A stretch of 64,000 nt of DNA, from NCBI GenBank assembly GCA_047967505.1, contig CM106541.1; one strand, given 5' to 3'. The position numbers and the translations under genes are program-made. The DNA is from Dipteris shenzhenensis. Lineage: Eukaryota > Polypodiophyta > Polypodiopsida > Gleicheniales. The notes beneath the pieces were generated by a model. It was not told where the DNA came from and searched no databases. It saw only the letters and a list, made by a program, of their open reading frames with translations. Positions 32,797 to 45,537 of the stretch are shown here, piece by piece (the stretch's first letter is position 1; each line of letters opens with the position of its first letter).

Positions 32797-35021
32797 GGCA
32801 AGGCGTATGTTGAAATTAGCCTTTTGCATTGGTGGGAGACCCCATTCTTCATAGAGCTCCTTTGATAAGACATTTACACCTGCTCCACCATCCACTATGG
32901 CTTGGACTTCATTATATGCCTTGTGGATCAAATGCATAGTAATGTTGCATATGTCATCTCTCTCACCCATCTACACAGGGATATCTTCGATGCCGTTCAT
33001 AGGTGGAGGGGGATTGGCGAGTTCAATCGATCCTTTGAAACTCTCCCAAAGATTGGGACAATTCCGTAGGAGGATTCCGATGGGAATTTGACACAGGGCA
33101 ACTCAGGATGCTAGAGAGTGCAGCTCCTTCAAGTTGATGTGGTGGTACATTATGTTGTGGAGTCTGTTGTTGGAACAAAGGCTCGAATACAGTATCAATA
33201 CTCAGTATCAATACTCTATGGGGCCAAGTCATGGATTGGGTCTTGAGCTTGTTTCTCAGCCTCAAATTGAGCTTGTCCGTTTTGTACCCAGTGGTGAAGT
33301 GCCTGAAAACGAGCCTTCCACCTCTACATTTGGGTATGGAGCTTCTTTTATTTGAGGCTCCAGAGTTGATGTGGATGAGCTCGGTTGTTCATTGCTTGAC
33401 AGAGGTGGAGGCACTTGTGCTTTCTTTTTCAAAAGTCGCTTTGGTTGGATTGGAATGTTAGGGTCCTTGCTGGCCTCTTTCTGTTGGCATGTAATTACAT
33501 TTACAGGTTGTGATATTACACTTACCGGGACCCAGACTTGGATGGTCCACCCTAATGATCCTGATTGGGATGTCTGGCTTAACCTTTGTTTGTTTTGGGC
33601 CTTTATTTTTCATGGGACAATCCATACAGGCATGTCCTATTCCACAATCTCTACAAAGGGGTTGGAAAGTAGCTGGACTACCACGATGAGGGCACTCAGC
33701 GATCTGATGATTTTCTCCACAACCGTAGCACTTGATTGGTGTGCGATATGTGTTAGGACGTACTTGATTTGCACAAACTAGTATTAGACCCTCTACACCT
33801 TCTACATAGTACACTAGGTACTCTACTTAATACTCAAATGGTGAGTCTACTTTCTCAGCTTGTAATTGATGTATTGGTACTACCTGAGGAGTTGGATTTG
33901 GTACTCTTGGATATGGTCATGGATTTGGATTACTGAGTAGTTGTGGGACATGTCCAAATAGGAACAGGATTTAGCCTTGGAGGTAGGGGTGCTTGTGTAA
34001 GTGTCGATTTCCTGTATACTGGCATGGGTGCCACTTGGTATTATTGAGGTCGAGGCGGGTTGTTGCGCATGTTGAAGATGCAACTATTCTCATCATGGCC
34101 GCCGATGATGCAGATATGGCACCACAACCTTGGTGGTGGATTTGCTTGTGCAGTGATCCTAGCTCTTAGGATCGAGCACTCATTTGCTATATGATTGGCC
34201 ATGTAGTGTGGACACTAGACATTTTCTCATCGTGGATATGTTTGAGTTGGCGGCTGAGACAAGTGAAGTTTTTGTTCCATGGCCTGCATCATGTCTTCTT
34301 TTAGCTTCATGGTCATGGCCCCTAGGCGATCTTCATTTGATGTTTCAACAGTGGACTTGGATTTGCCTTTTTTCGAGTGCTTATCTTGTGTACTAGATCT
34401 ACCATCATCATTGCTAGTGTTTGAGTCGATCGTGCCATCCTTGATGTTAATGGCTGTCGCATGAGTAGCACTGAACGTTTTGAACATAGCTACTAATCTT
34501 TTTCATATCTGTTCAGATTTTCTTTCTTAGTCCTGCAATGAACCATGCTGTGCATTACTTTGCATTTAGGCGTGGGTCACATTTGGCGATTAATCTTTTC
34601 ATCTTACCCAGGTACGTGCGTACATCTTCTCGGTGGCCTTGTTCGATCTTGCTTAGTTGGAGAGCAGGATCATCTTGTAGCCTCTCCATTTGAAAGCATT
34701 GTTTGAATTCTATTTGAAGTAGGTCCCATGTGGCATGCTCTTCCACTAGAAGGTCTAGGTACCATTCAGACACTTCATTAGTTAAGGCCATGGGAAACCA
34801 AGCCACCTTAGTTTCATGGGATTGATCTCCACCTGCTCAGCATGTGGCATCAAAATGCTAGAGGAATCGGGATGGATCTCCCCTACCATTATATTTGGGA
34901 AGTTCCAGTTTTCCCAAGGGGCGTCTACCAAGTGATTGTTATTATTTCTTTGATTAAAAAAATTATCAGCCTCTGCATCGAGGTCAATATCCCCATCATT
35001 GTCGTGACGGCGTCCAGCCAT
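32797..35021 (-). pseudogene. Gypsy-1 gag and protease N-terminus, frame-broken
   Basis: A start at 35021 (MAGRRHDNDGDIDLD) leads into a gag core at 34806-34555. That core carries the typical WYLDLL, TWDLLQIEF and QLSKIEQG phrases of retrotransposon gag. Two zinc knuckles (CYGCGENHQIAEC near 33730-33692 and CRDCGIGHACMDC near 33655-33617) lie in frame 33814-33458. The protease shows DGGAGVNVLSKELYEEWGL near 32892, where DSGA/DTGA is usual, and ends at RLADD where Copia-3 sits. Frame changes occur near 34780, 34490, 34230, 33815 and 33000. It is a decayed polyprotein gene with all landmarks in the expected order. Confidence 0.82.
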
Positions 35022-35639
35022 GTTGGGGCATGGAGGAGTTAAAGGGAGTGATTGAATTTCAGGGGGGGAGTCAAGGTAGAGGATTCGTAGGGACGGTGGT
35101 TGTAGTGGAGTTGTATGCAGATTTGGCAAGTGTTGGAGTCAGAGGCATTGGCGGGAACGTAGCTACATGCAGATTGGATGAGAGTTGCAAAGGGTGTCTT
35201 TGCCACAAGTGCGAGTGCAGATGTAGTTTTGTTGGGAGGGTTAGAGTTGTGTTAGTTTGTGTAGGGACCATCGTGTTAATAATGTGCCTAAGATTGTCCT
35301 ACATGTGTAGGGAAATGTCCGGTGTAGACGAATCGTCAATCGGAGGTTACAGGATGAAGATATGAGCGAATTTGTGCAAAACGAGGCCCACACAGGGATG
35401 CAAATGAGCGAGTGCTAGGGATGCCAAAATGGTGTGCAATGGGCTGGAAAAATACCCCGTAGCATGGTGTTTCTATGTGTGAAATTTGGGTTCAAACGAG
35501 ATTTAGTTTGGGTCCCAAACGAATGAGTTATAAGGGGTTAAAGTAGGGGTAAATTTTGCTTTGTTGGAGGGGGTCCTAAGGGTGGTGTGAATGGACTTTA
35601 AGTCCAACTGAGGGGTGGAACCAAGTTAATCTAGTTAGG

Positions 35640-35815
35640 TTAACTAACCCATATCCTCTAGTTAAGTACTAACTGAAGGTTAGTTAACTTAACCTAACTG
35701 TAACTAACTAACCCAGGGTAAACCTAACCTAAGTAGACTAAACTAACCTAACATAGTTAGACTAAACTAACCTAAACTAGTTAGACTAAACTAAGGTTAG
35801 GTTTAGGTTAGGGTT
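35640..35815 (+). repeat. Degenerate CTAAC/CCTAAACTA minisatellite
   Basis: Repeated 'actaaactaacctaa' and 'tagttagact' phrases, with a period of about 20 bp in its right half. It lies in the Gypsy-1 leader. Confidence 0.8.
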
Positions 35816-35821
35816 TTTTTT

Positions 35822-36180
35822 TTTTAACTGTGGGGGGGCTTCTCCGGCGGCGGCATGGCGGGGGGGAGGGTTTCAAACAGATAGGAGGGGAGGGGAGGGC
35901 AGAGGTTAGGGGGAGGGGTGGGGGTTTCTTCGTGGCAACAGGGAGGGGAGAGTAGAGGGCACGGGGAGGGTGGGGGGAGCGGCAGGGAGGGTGGAGGGAG
36001 CGGGGGGAAGGGTGGAGGGAGCAAGGGCGGGGCTTGGCGCGATAGGTGGTGGTGTGGGGTGGGGCTTGGCAAGGCGTGACAGGGCGCGGTAGGGAGGTGT
36101 GGCTAGGTGGCATTGGGCGGAGGTGGAGGGGGTGCTGGGTGGGCGCCACCATTGGCAGCTCCGTCGCAAGTGAGCGCTGC
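35822..36180 (+). repeat. G-rich low-complexity tract
   Basis: Runs of GGGAGGGG-like sequence. Antisense proline/serine-rich frames across this tract are composition artefacts. Repeated G-runs could form G-quadruplexes on the plus strand. Confidence 0.75.
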
Positions 36181-36289
36181 AAGCATCGCCGTGGGTCGCC
36201 CTATGCAGCAAGTGCCTTAAGGCCTTTGCATAGTTAGTAGGTTAGATGTTTTTGGTTTAGGTTAGTTGAGCAGCCGGTGAGGGGGGTGG

Positions 36290-36331
<42 letters not shown>

Positions 36332-36337
36332 GGTGGG

Positions 36338-36406
<69 letters not shown>

Positions 36407-36426
36407 TGTGTGTGTGAGTAGAGGGG

Positions 36427-36489
<63 letters not shown>

Positions 36490-36533
36490 TGGGAGGAAAA
36501 GAGAGAGTGAGAGAGAGAGACACACACACACAC

Positions 36534-36590
<57 letters not shown>

Positions 36591-36728
36591 GGGGGAGGGA
36601 AAGAGAGAGAAAGAAAGAGAGGGGGAGGGAAAGAGAGAGAAAGAAAGAGGGAAGGGGAGGGAAAGAGAGGGAGAGAGAGAAAGAGAGGGAGAGAGAGAGA
36701 GGGGGGGTGAGGGGAAGAGAGAGAGAGG

Positions 36729-36786
<58 letters not shown>

Positions 36787-36789
36787 GGA

Positions 36790-36837
<48 letters not shown>

Positions 36838-36870
36838 AGGGAGGGGGAGGGAGGGAAGGAGAGAGAGAGG

Positions 36871-36938
<68 letters not shown>

Positions 36939-37180
36939 AGAGGGAGGGGAGGAAAAAAGAGAGAATGAGAGAGAGAGAGGGGAGAGGGGGGAGGGCATGG
37001 TGGAGATGGAGGGGGGAAGGGGGAAGGGGGTGGTGGAGATGGAGGGGGGAAAGGGGGAGGGGGTGGTGGTGGAGATGGAGGGGGGAAGGGGGGAGGGGGT
37101 GGTGGAGATGGAGGGGGGAGGGGGGAGGGCATGGTGGAGATGGAGGGGCAGAGGAAAAAAAGAGAGAAGAAGAAAAAAAG
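36290..37180 (+). repeat. Compound (GA)n microsatellite, about 0.9 kb
   Basis: Long (GA)n arrays are interrupted by GGGGA, GAAA and short (GT)n/(CA)n segments. A tail of about 40-bp units containing 'gtggtggagatggagg' lies at 36990-37145. Open frames of over 300 codons on either strand are repeat artefacts. Confidence 0.97.
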
Positions 37181-37835
37181 CTTGACTGACATAAAAAAAT
37201 TGGCAAAAATCCAAAGGGAGGAAGAGGTGGTCACCTAAACACTCTCCAAGTCTTTCTCGATGTAACAAGATTGTTGAGGACCAATGGACGGTGGGTGGGG
37301 ATGGCTAGGATATCACTGCAAGATGGACTCAAAGTCACTTACCATGTTAGGATGGTAGTAGGGTGGTGGTCGATGGAGAGGGAGGAGTGTCTTGCGTAGG
37401 GCTCAGAATGAAGAAGAGCATGGAGGCAAAATGTGAAAGATGAAGAATGAGGGGGTGTAGTGGGTTTTTATAGGAAATGAGTTTAGGTTTAGGGTTTAGG
37501 TTTAGGATTAAACCCTAAACTCTTCCTGATTCGTAACTTTTTATGGATAGCTCGGTTTGCTCTTCTGCAAAAAGGTGAAATGATTAAAATTGCAAGCTCT
37601 ACACATTTGTGCACACTACCTATCTTGATTGTTTATCAAGTGGCTTCTTTTTAAGAAATAAAGAAATTTTCTTAAGGTAGTAACCCAAGGTTGATGCTTG
37701 GGGTTGATATGTTTGGCTAGAAATGGGAAAAAAATTTACTCTCCTTGCCCTTGAGTGTTATGTTCATGAAAGTTTGAAGTAGTTTGTTTTTTACACATAC
37801 TTGCATATGTTTACTTGTTACTTGAGATGCTATTC

Positions 37836-37853
37836 TCCCCAGTAGCGGCACCA
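37836..37853 (-). other. Gypsy-type primer binding site
   Basis: The minus strand reads TGGTGCCGCTACTGGGGA, close to the plant Gypsy consensus TGGCGCCGTTGCCGGGGA. It lies two bases after an ACA-ending LTR edge. Confidence 0.75.
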
Positions 37854-37855
37854 AA

Positions 37856-38500
37856 TGTTGGCTCTTTCCTATGGCTTTCATAAGAAGAGCAGGGTATTCT
37901 CAGTATGTAGGGTTTCAAGGCTTTTTGTCACCTATAGATATATTGGGGTTGTCATTTGTAGTATACGTGTAGCTTAGGACCTTGAGTCATGTTGAACCTC
38001 CTCTCCTCTGACACCATATCTTCATTGATTCCTCTGACACCATATCCATCCACCTAAAGAAATATTTCGGCACTGCGATCCCCACCCCAGTTCAAGTTCA
38101 AGTTCAAGTTCAAATTCTAATTGCCAGCATCTTGACTTTGTCTATCTATCATCAAAGAACAAGAAGAACTAGATTTGCAGCAGGTAGTCTTTCCATGTGG
38201 AGCAAGTAACTACTAACTCAAAATTTTGAATCCTACTATTTTATCAATTGTTTAAGGAAAAAAGAGAATGAGTAAAATAGTGGACATGAGATGCGACACA
38301 GGTTCTGTTAGGACCCGATCCTCCCTGCAAATGTCAAGGGTGGTGATTTATTATTGATTTTGTGATGTCCATATTTTGGAAGTTGGAGTCCAACAAATAC
38401 GTGAATAAGGCAATACAATAACTGATCCCTATTGGTAGTTTTTACAATATTGTCACATGGACTACAACCATATGAATAAAGGTATAGTCATCCTTCAATC
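37856..38500 (-). repeat. Putative 5' LTR of Gypsy-1 (outer edge undefined)
   Basis: The inner edge is fixed by the primer site (plus-strand TGTTGGCTC at 37856). No second LTR copy exists in the window, so the right end given here is only a placeholder. A (TTCAAG)4 run is present at 38090-38115. Confidence 0.4.
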
Positions 38501-40600
38501 TTGCATCCATCTTAGATTTCCTTGCTCTCTCATATCGATAACATGCATTAAATTAGAGGGATGTTGTAAGAATTCAGATTGAAAACAAGAAATTGTGAAT
38601 GGACTAGTAATTGAAAATATTCATATTATAATGTATAATTATTATAACCACACATAGTGTGGGCAGGGAGGCAGCATGCTTCCTTCCACAAAAAGATATA
38701 ATTCGAGGGAATGGGACCTTCCTTGGGTGCCGAGATAATGTTGAGAATATTAGTGCCAAGGGTAAATCTCACGAATGGATAAGAAATTGGCATATTACCT
38801 GAATGTCAATAGTCGTAATCATGGTCGAACACCGAGAGACAATATCAGGAAAAGTTGCCAATGTGACCCTGAGAGGATCTATGTGTGTCCTTGAGCAGGA
38901 TGATTCCAACATTCTCAAATCGTTCAATAGACTCTCGACAGCACAAAAAGACAACTATCATTAGAGGAAGTCCGAAGTAGACAACATAACATTCTCACTC
39001 TCCACTTAGCCAACGTTACATTCTCACTTCACTTAGCTAGGGTTACATGTCTCTCCAACCTCGAGGGGAAAATAAGAGTTTGATCACTATTGTAAATTGA
39101 GCTTTTAGGCTTGTGAGAGTAGAGCATAAGGTCATCATGAGGCTCTCCAAAGCTTCACATGCCACAATAAGCCCTACAAATCAAGTAGATCATCTCTTCA
39201 AATTGAATGGTTTGAAACGTTTATATAGTCTTTTTATTGTGAAAAGCACCTATATGCTTTTAGTGCTTTACTCAAAAGCTTAGCTTTTACATCAAACTAA
39301 ATCAAGGGCATAAGATGAAGGGCTTAAATTCATGACAAGTGGCTAAAGGGGGTGTGAGAAAACCTAAACATCTCCCTAGGCTGCCTATCGTAACAAGAAG
39401 AACTCTCTCTCACATCTCTTTCTCTAGTATGTCTCTCTCTCTCGCATCTGGCTAGATGACACTAGACCAAAACACATGCAGTTCTCCACTAAGACTAACA
39501 ACAACAACAAGAAGATGACATCATCTCAAGACTAACAAGACTACAGCATCTCTCCACATCTCAACAAGGTACCAAACATGCCTACCTTGTGAATTTTTGT
39601 GTTTAGCTTGCCTCTCCCCTTGCGAACAAATGTATCACTGTCTTGCCTTGCGAACCAACCAAGATGCCCTACTAGCAAGATGACCTATTGGTAGCATTTG
39701 ATTCCACCCTTCTTCTTCTCAGGTCGATGTCTATGTCTTTGGTAGTCTCACAGATGTTGTTGCCTCAAATCAAGATGATGGTTGAGGCAATAGGATGAGA
39801 TGCGCAATCCTATTGAGAAGGCCATAGGATGAGATGTGATGCGATGAGGGATAATAAGAACAAAGTTCTCACTGCCTGTGGGAACAAAAGAGATGTGCCC
39901 TAGTGTGAGGAAGAGATGTGCATTGAGGAAGAAGGTCATCAAACCGTCGATGCTTTTGGCAATGCCTACTTTTACTTTTGGACAAGAATAGGTTGCTGAC
40001 AAGAATAGAAGAATAGAATGATCTATTCTTCTTGCCTTTCCTTGCCTATGTGGTAGAAATGGCAGCCATGGCTGCCATTTCATGTCACTGAGTGATAGGA
40101 AACAAGATGAATTTTATTCATGTGGCCTACCAAGAGAGAGAGAAAAAGAAGAGAGAGAAGAAGGAGAAGAGAGAGAGAGAGAGGTGAATCTTGCCCAATG
40201 TGAGAGATGGAGAGAAATGGAAGAGGAGAGAGAGGGAATGTTCAATGAATGCACATCCAAATTTTAACAAAAATGTGGAAGAGGAGAGAGAGGGAATGAA
40301 TGCAATTCCAAAACAACAAACCCAAATTTGAAAGAGATGCTCTAAAGTCAACACACCAACCAATTAAAGAATTTGAAAGAAAAAATGCTAGAAATTATTG
40401 GTTTTGAAAGTTGTTGAACCTTCACTAAGGCTACCTAATGATAGGCCAAAACCCCAAACTTTGATTCATGACACTCTATGAAATGGCCGCTGTGATTGCC
40501 ATTCCCATCTCTTTCCATCCCCACCAAGTCCCATGAATCCCTATTACCCATCCACCTCATCCCCTCATAGTACTACCTCCTACCCCCATCCCACCCACTA
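38501..40600. other. No recognisable gene
   Basis: Mixed DNA with CT/GA-rich stretches (for example 39395-39450 and 40135-40190). The frames at 39748-40083 and 40127-40363 have no recognisable domain. Confidence 0.45.
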
Positions 40601-40654
40601 CATACACACAAAAATATATATTAATGCTAATGCTAACATTAACATATATATATA

Positions 40655-41690
40655 ACATATAGCCTAATGCTATTATAGCTTAATCTTTCATGTGTTGTGC
40701 TTATTGAAATAACCTATCATATTCTAAAACATTCATATGCATTGCATCTGAGATTCACACCAATATTTGCCAAAAACAACTCACACGTGAGCTTTCTTTT
40801 CAGGCTATAAAATGCTAAAATGTTTAAGAATTTTTAAAAGTGCAATGATAAATCTCTCATGTAAATTTGAAAACTTTAAGTTTCAATGTACACGTCGCAT
40901 ACTTTTCTCCTCTTCCTATCCTCTTTAAAAGCTATTTCACCAATTTCCTTTCTCTTCACTTTTCATCTCTCTCATCTTATGAGCAAAGAGGAAGACAAGG
41001 ATTAGACATCAGTAATTAGACATATTGCTAAAAAAAATCAGCTCATATTTATTAAATACTTTTCACAAAATACTATAATCGCCATCCATGCAAAATATCA
41101 TATCTATTAATACAAGGGTTTAGGGCCATAGTACACATGATTCTTGCATCAAGCTTATTCCTATTTGACATATTCCTATTTAATTTTCACTTTGACCAAT
41201 ATGTACTATACTTTTCATGCTATGATTAAGCTTCCATTTTTCTTTACTCCAATTGCATGGTTGCTATACGGACTCGAATAAACTATTAATTTAATAAAGT
41301 TTTAGATAACAATTGTCTCAAAAAGACTTTTAAAAGAAACTTGATAAAAAATTAAAGAATTTGAAAATGTAGTATCATGATGGCTATTGAACCAACATGG
41401 GAAAAATAACTCTTAACTTTGTAAGTTATGATAAAAATAAACCAAATGGTTGCATGGTTGCTATATGGACTCGTACAAATTTTAACCTATGTTTCAACCT
41501 TCAATACATATTATAACGATCACTATTGAACCAACATGATAAAAATAATTCTATAGCTTACACGCTATTTTAAAAATAAATCAATAGTTGTGTGCTTTCT
41601 AGTTAAACAAAAATAAAACATATAGCATAATGCTAAACTTGCTAAATCTTTGATGTCTTGTGCTTATTGACATAACCTATTATATCTTGT
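40655..41690 (+). repeat. AT-rich region with diverged direct repeats
   Basis: A block of about 70 bp at 40655-40725 recurs at 41617-41690 with substitutions (shared 'aacatatag' and 'gtgcttattga' phrases). The phrase 'gcatggttgctata' recurs at 41256 and 41455. No gene is seen. The region leads into copy I of the transposase-like family. Confidence 0.6.
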
Positions 41691-42460
41691 GTGATTATTT
41701 GTGGGTGCGTGTCACCAAAATCCCCTGATATTGCATTCTTAGGAAAAATTATTATCATGCTTAGTGAGTCTAATAGTTTAGCAATATAAGTTTGGGGGGA
41801 GATTTGGCAAAATGAGTTTAACGAAATTCTAATTTATTGTTTTTGTAGGATAAAAAAGAAAATGGATGTAGAATTCTTTATAGGCATGGAGGTTATTTTT
41901 TGTTACAAAAGAGAAGTTGCTTTTGCAACTGTCCAATTCTAGCAAGGAAAATTCCATATGTCATTTTAAAACACTTGGAAATGACAAGTTATCCGTCATT
42001 GTATCAAAGGTTCTAAGCATGCATGTTGAATTGAAGCACAAATGTGGAGATATGGAAACTCTTGGTGATGTTTTTCCTTTTGGTACATCCACCACAACCT
42101 ATATCACATGGGACGAAGATGAGACATATCCAAAATACATCATAAGAAACACATTATTTATGTCTTCAAATTTTGTAGATGGAGACAATTTGCAAATGCA
42201 GTTTTTGTGGAAAGAGGTTATAGCAATAGGAGAAGTAGTGAAATTTGAACAAGTGGATCACTTTTCGTTTGCAAAAATGAAGATCACTAAAGTTACCGAT
42301 GGTGGTGTTATTGATAATGGAACATCATCAGATGGGGTGGGAAAGGTTATGAGATGGAGTATAAAATTTTTGACAGCAAGTGAAAGACACGTGACTTTCA
42401 ACGAGAAAGCAAACTATATTACAAAACAAGAGAACACTCACAAGGTCCAGTACAGAAGTG

Positions 42461-43283
42461 TTTCTTATCGGGAATGGATGGCTTCTTTGAAAGCGAGGAA
42501 GCACAAGGGATCAAAAGTGATATTCTATCAAGATTGGATGGTTGCTTTGACATCGTGGAAGAAAAAGGGACTAAGAGTGACATCCTACTGGGAGTGGATG
42601 GCTTCTTTGGCTTGTAAAGATCGATGTGATATCATGAGGGTTGGTCCTTTTAAGATTGTCTATGTGCTATTCTATGCTGAAGATTCTTCTCGTGTAGTAT
42701 TTCACACTACACCAGTCACACCCTACCCTGCCCATGTGTGCTTTTTGGATGTATCTTCACCCGATTTTCAGTTCAAGCTTTCTCTTACTATTGTTCGTCC
42801 ATAGATAAGCCTCTCTTTTCCATCTTCCAAGCATGGCTGACATTCCCGTGTTTTGTGGATGGGTGGAAGAAAATCCAAATGAGTATCTTGTGGCCTTCAA
42901 GCGCCGTTGTGTTTCTCTCAACTTTCTTATTGAAGACAGATGGCTATTGGTTCTTCCCACATTTCTAGAGGGTTTGGCTCAAGTGTGGTATGAGAAGCAA
43001 GCCGAAGACATTCGCCAAAGCTGGCCAAGGTTGACAGCAGCGATGATTGAGTATTTCGGCAAAGAAGAGGAGCCGGAGAATGTGTACCTGCAGGTGGCAA
43101 ACTTGAAGCAGTCAGAAGGTGAGATGGCACGTCGATATGTGGATCCATCATGGAAAAAAAATGGACTAAGAGTGACATCCTATCAGAAGTGAATGAACAA
43201 TGAGGAAGCACAAGGGATTGGGAGTGATATCCTATCAGGAGTGGATGGCTTCTTTGACAACAAGGAGGAAAAAGTTGTTAGGA
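42461..43283 (+). repeat. 60-bp tandem repeat in copy I, split by the gag fragment
   Basis: Units repeat every 60 bp (ends at 42480, 42540 and 42600) and encode a 20-residue unit of the type SYREWMASLKARKHKGSKVI. The series stops at 42611 and resumes at 43146 after the inserted Gypsy gag segment. The resumed part has a short deletion and a frameshift. Confidence 0.85.
42612..43145 (+). mobile_element. Gypsy gag fragment inserted in copy I
   Basis: The segment aligns with 52198-52730 over its length at high identity. It contains the same untranslated lead-in and the gag start MADIPVFCGWVEENPNEYLV at 42833. Neither LTRs nor target duplications are seen, and the right edge falls inside gag after YVD. 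It looks like transfer of a fragment (repair patch or template switch) rather than a standard insertion. Confidence 0.8.
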
Positions 43284-45500
43284 GCAGTATTTCCGAAACA
43301 AAATTTTAAAAAAATGCAACCAGCAATGGATCACACGGTATTTGACTTTGATTTGGAAGTCAAAGATGAAACATGCAATAGACATAAAGTCACAAAGAAC
43401 CAAAGACATCCCAACACAACTTTACAACATTTGAATGTATAGGAGAAACGCAAAAGAATGTATAGGTTCTTGAAGAGGAAGCAAATCCAAGGAGTCCCGC
43501 CCAAGCCCAAACAAGAGAGTGAGAATGATGGATACAAAGAACATGAGAAATGATTTGGGGTTTAAATGTTGGAAATGAAGATGCATGGCACATTTGTTGA
43601 CTTGCACGATATGAAGACGTATAAGGAAAATGTGTGGCAATGGAGAGGGAGTGAACAAAATGAATACATCCTTGGAAAATTGTCTTGCTTCCTTATGAAT
43701 GACAAGGAAAGGCCGTCAGTATTCAAGATGAATCCCGTGCTTCATGGAAGAAAAATATGCAATAAAGCATTCCAAATTTTGATAGGCTTATCACATGAAA
43801 CATATTGGGATTTAGTTGGCAAAGTGAAGGAAGGAGTCAACTTTAGTATTCATGTAAATTAAGGGACTTCCAAAATAAAAAACACAACTTTACATATGCG
43901 AGGCGCTGTTGTGTGATTTTTTGGAAGAGGACGCTTTGCCCCAACCACACTTATCTTGCAAACTTCCTAATGGTGAGAAGAGGTCACCGAGAAGCACCTT
44001 CCCATGGGCTTAAGAAAGAAATAAGTATTTCAATGCATTGAAGAGAAACTAAAGGAAATAGAAAATTTTGTGGTTTCTTCTCACACTTTGTATGCACAAT
44101 GGGGTGAAAGAACTTTGCAAATGTGAATATTCCAAAGAGACAAAAGATGTCAAAATGTAATGATTGTGATGATTTGAAGTGGGACATTGAGAGTGAACCT
44201 AGTCCCAAGGAAAATTAATTGTATAAAAGGAAGTGCCAATATCACCATAGACTTGTTTGATATGCAAGATGTAAATATGCACTTTGGAAGGACCAGGCTA
44301 TTTCACATCCTGATTGGAATAACTTTATTAAGCCATTTTTAAAAATGGGTAGTGATGCTTTGAAAGGGCATAGCTATCCACATTACTTTTTTTTTTTCTT
44401 GAAAGATGAAAAGCCAATAATGCAATGGCAACAATATTCTTTCGATACAAAATGGGAGCTAGAAGAACCTTACTCTATTTTAGCTTCAATCCCAAGTAAG
44501 GAAATGTCTCCAAAATGGGATGGCATATAGGAATCCGATGAGAAAGCTCAAAGTGAAACTGATGAATTACAAGCTTTTATAACATACAAATAGGAAATAA
44601 TGTCAAGATATCCATCTTGGCAAAAGCACACTTCTATTGTAATTCAAAGAACAAAACTCATAAGCTATGTAGAAGAAATACGATGAGGTACTATTAATGA
44701 ATTACAACGTCCTTTCTTTTGGCCAAATGTCACTAACAGAGAGTACCCTACACTAGACGTTGGAACTGGGAACTAAGTTTGAATATCTACTCCCACGTCC
44801 ATTTTGTGGACCATCCAATTTGAAAGGAGAGTTCAAAATAGAAATACACATAGAAGTCAATGATTTTGTCGTAGGTCGGCTAGTAGAGGGTGTGATAGAC
44901 CTCTAAGTAGCATCTGACTATGGTGCCTGGTTACTTTGTTGTGAGCGGAGTGATGCATCTTGGTGTCGAGTCATATCATGCAAGAAGGTTGCAAAACATT
45001 TGGGGAAATTTTGATTGAATTGATCTCACCGTATTCAGAATTTTTGGAGTTTTTTTCTTACTTTGGACTTTTTTTCCAAGTCAATCACCTCAACCCATAT
45101 TCATCCCCATACACTCAAAAAGGGGCAATATTGGAGCACTACATACATAAACTTTGCACAAAAATAGCACAAAAAAACAAACAAAATGGGAAGGTTGTTG
45201 AAAAGTATGTTGGGGTATACAAAAATTCTATGTAGACATAGTATTGTTCATATTCGGCTTCACAGATGAATTCATTTTGCCATTTTTGCTATCGTTTTGG
45301 CAACAGACTTGAGCTCTTTTTTAAAGTTCATTTTTTAAATAATTTAATTAATGTTTTCTTACTTCTTAATAATTCTCTCATTTTATCTCTTAAATTAATT
45401 AATGTATTTATTAAAAAATGATTTACTAAGTAAACTCTAAATAAACATCAAGATAAAGCAAGCATGACAATACAAGAGTTGTTCATACCATTATAAAGGT

Positions 45501-45516
45501 GGTGTAAAGATACACC
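45501..45516. repeat. 3' palindrome of copy III (GGTGTAAAGATACACC)
   Basis: One base different from the GGTGTATAGATACACC copies at 55942, 56001 and 56060. Each lies just downstream of the C-terminal block of the transposase-like family. Confidence 0.75.
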
Positions 45517-45537
45517 ATTAGTTTAAATGGATCCGCA

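Larger units (their letters stand above)
32792..37855 (-). mobile_element. Gypsy-1, 5' part (leader, gag, start of protease)
   Basis: From the primer site at 37853 the minus strand runs through a 2.8-kb leader, gag (ATG at 35021), two CCHC knuckles and the start of the protease at 32892. Copia-3 then interrupts it. The 5' LTR begins at 37856, but its far edge cannot be set without a partner LTR. GA microsatellite and CTAAC-type minisatellite have expanded inside the leader. Confidence 0.82.
41849..45235 (+). pseudogene. Transposase-like family, copy I (internally deleted, gag-invaded)
   Basis: After a possible splice acceptor (TTTTTGTAG, 41840-41848) the frame gives MDVEFFIGMEV then CYKREVAFATVQ. 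This is followed, after a frameshift, by CHFKTLGNDKLSV, HVELKHKCGDMETLGD and TWDEDETYP. These align with copy II (GMDVVLYKKNEVVAF, CHFQCCGERGCVVI, HLKYPHGDFETLGD, TLWDQDKIVP). Further matching blocks are RKICNKAFQILIGLSHETYW (43740-43830), KCNDCDDLKWDIE (about 44155) and ALWKDQAISH (about 44280). From there copy I jumps to a C-terminal region (HSYPHYFFF, YSFDTKWELEEPYSILASIP, then ELQAFITYK and RYPSWQKH). The expected catalytic core, including the DGMDQ block of copy II, is absent. Stops and frameshifts are frequent. A Gypsy gag fragment interrupts it at 42612-43145. Confidence 0.72.

Noticed and set aside
36234-37268. Open frames of 310-345 codons on the minus strand and Arg/Glu-rich frames on the plus strand
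   Set aside because: They are translations of the (GA)n microsatellite and are open in several frames at once.
41917-42804. A 295-residue intact gene
   Set aside because: The frame is a chimera. The first part is copy I of the transposase-like family and the last part is an inserted Gypsy untranslated segment.
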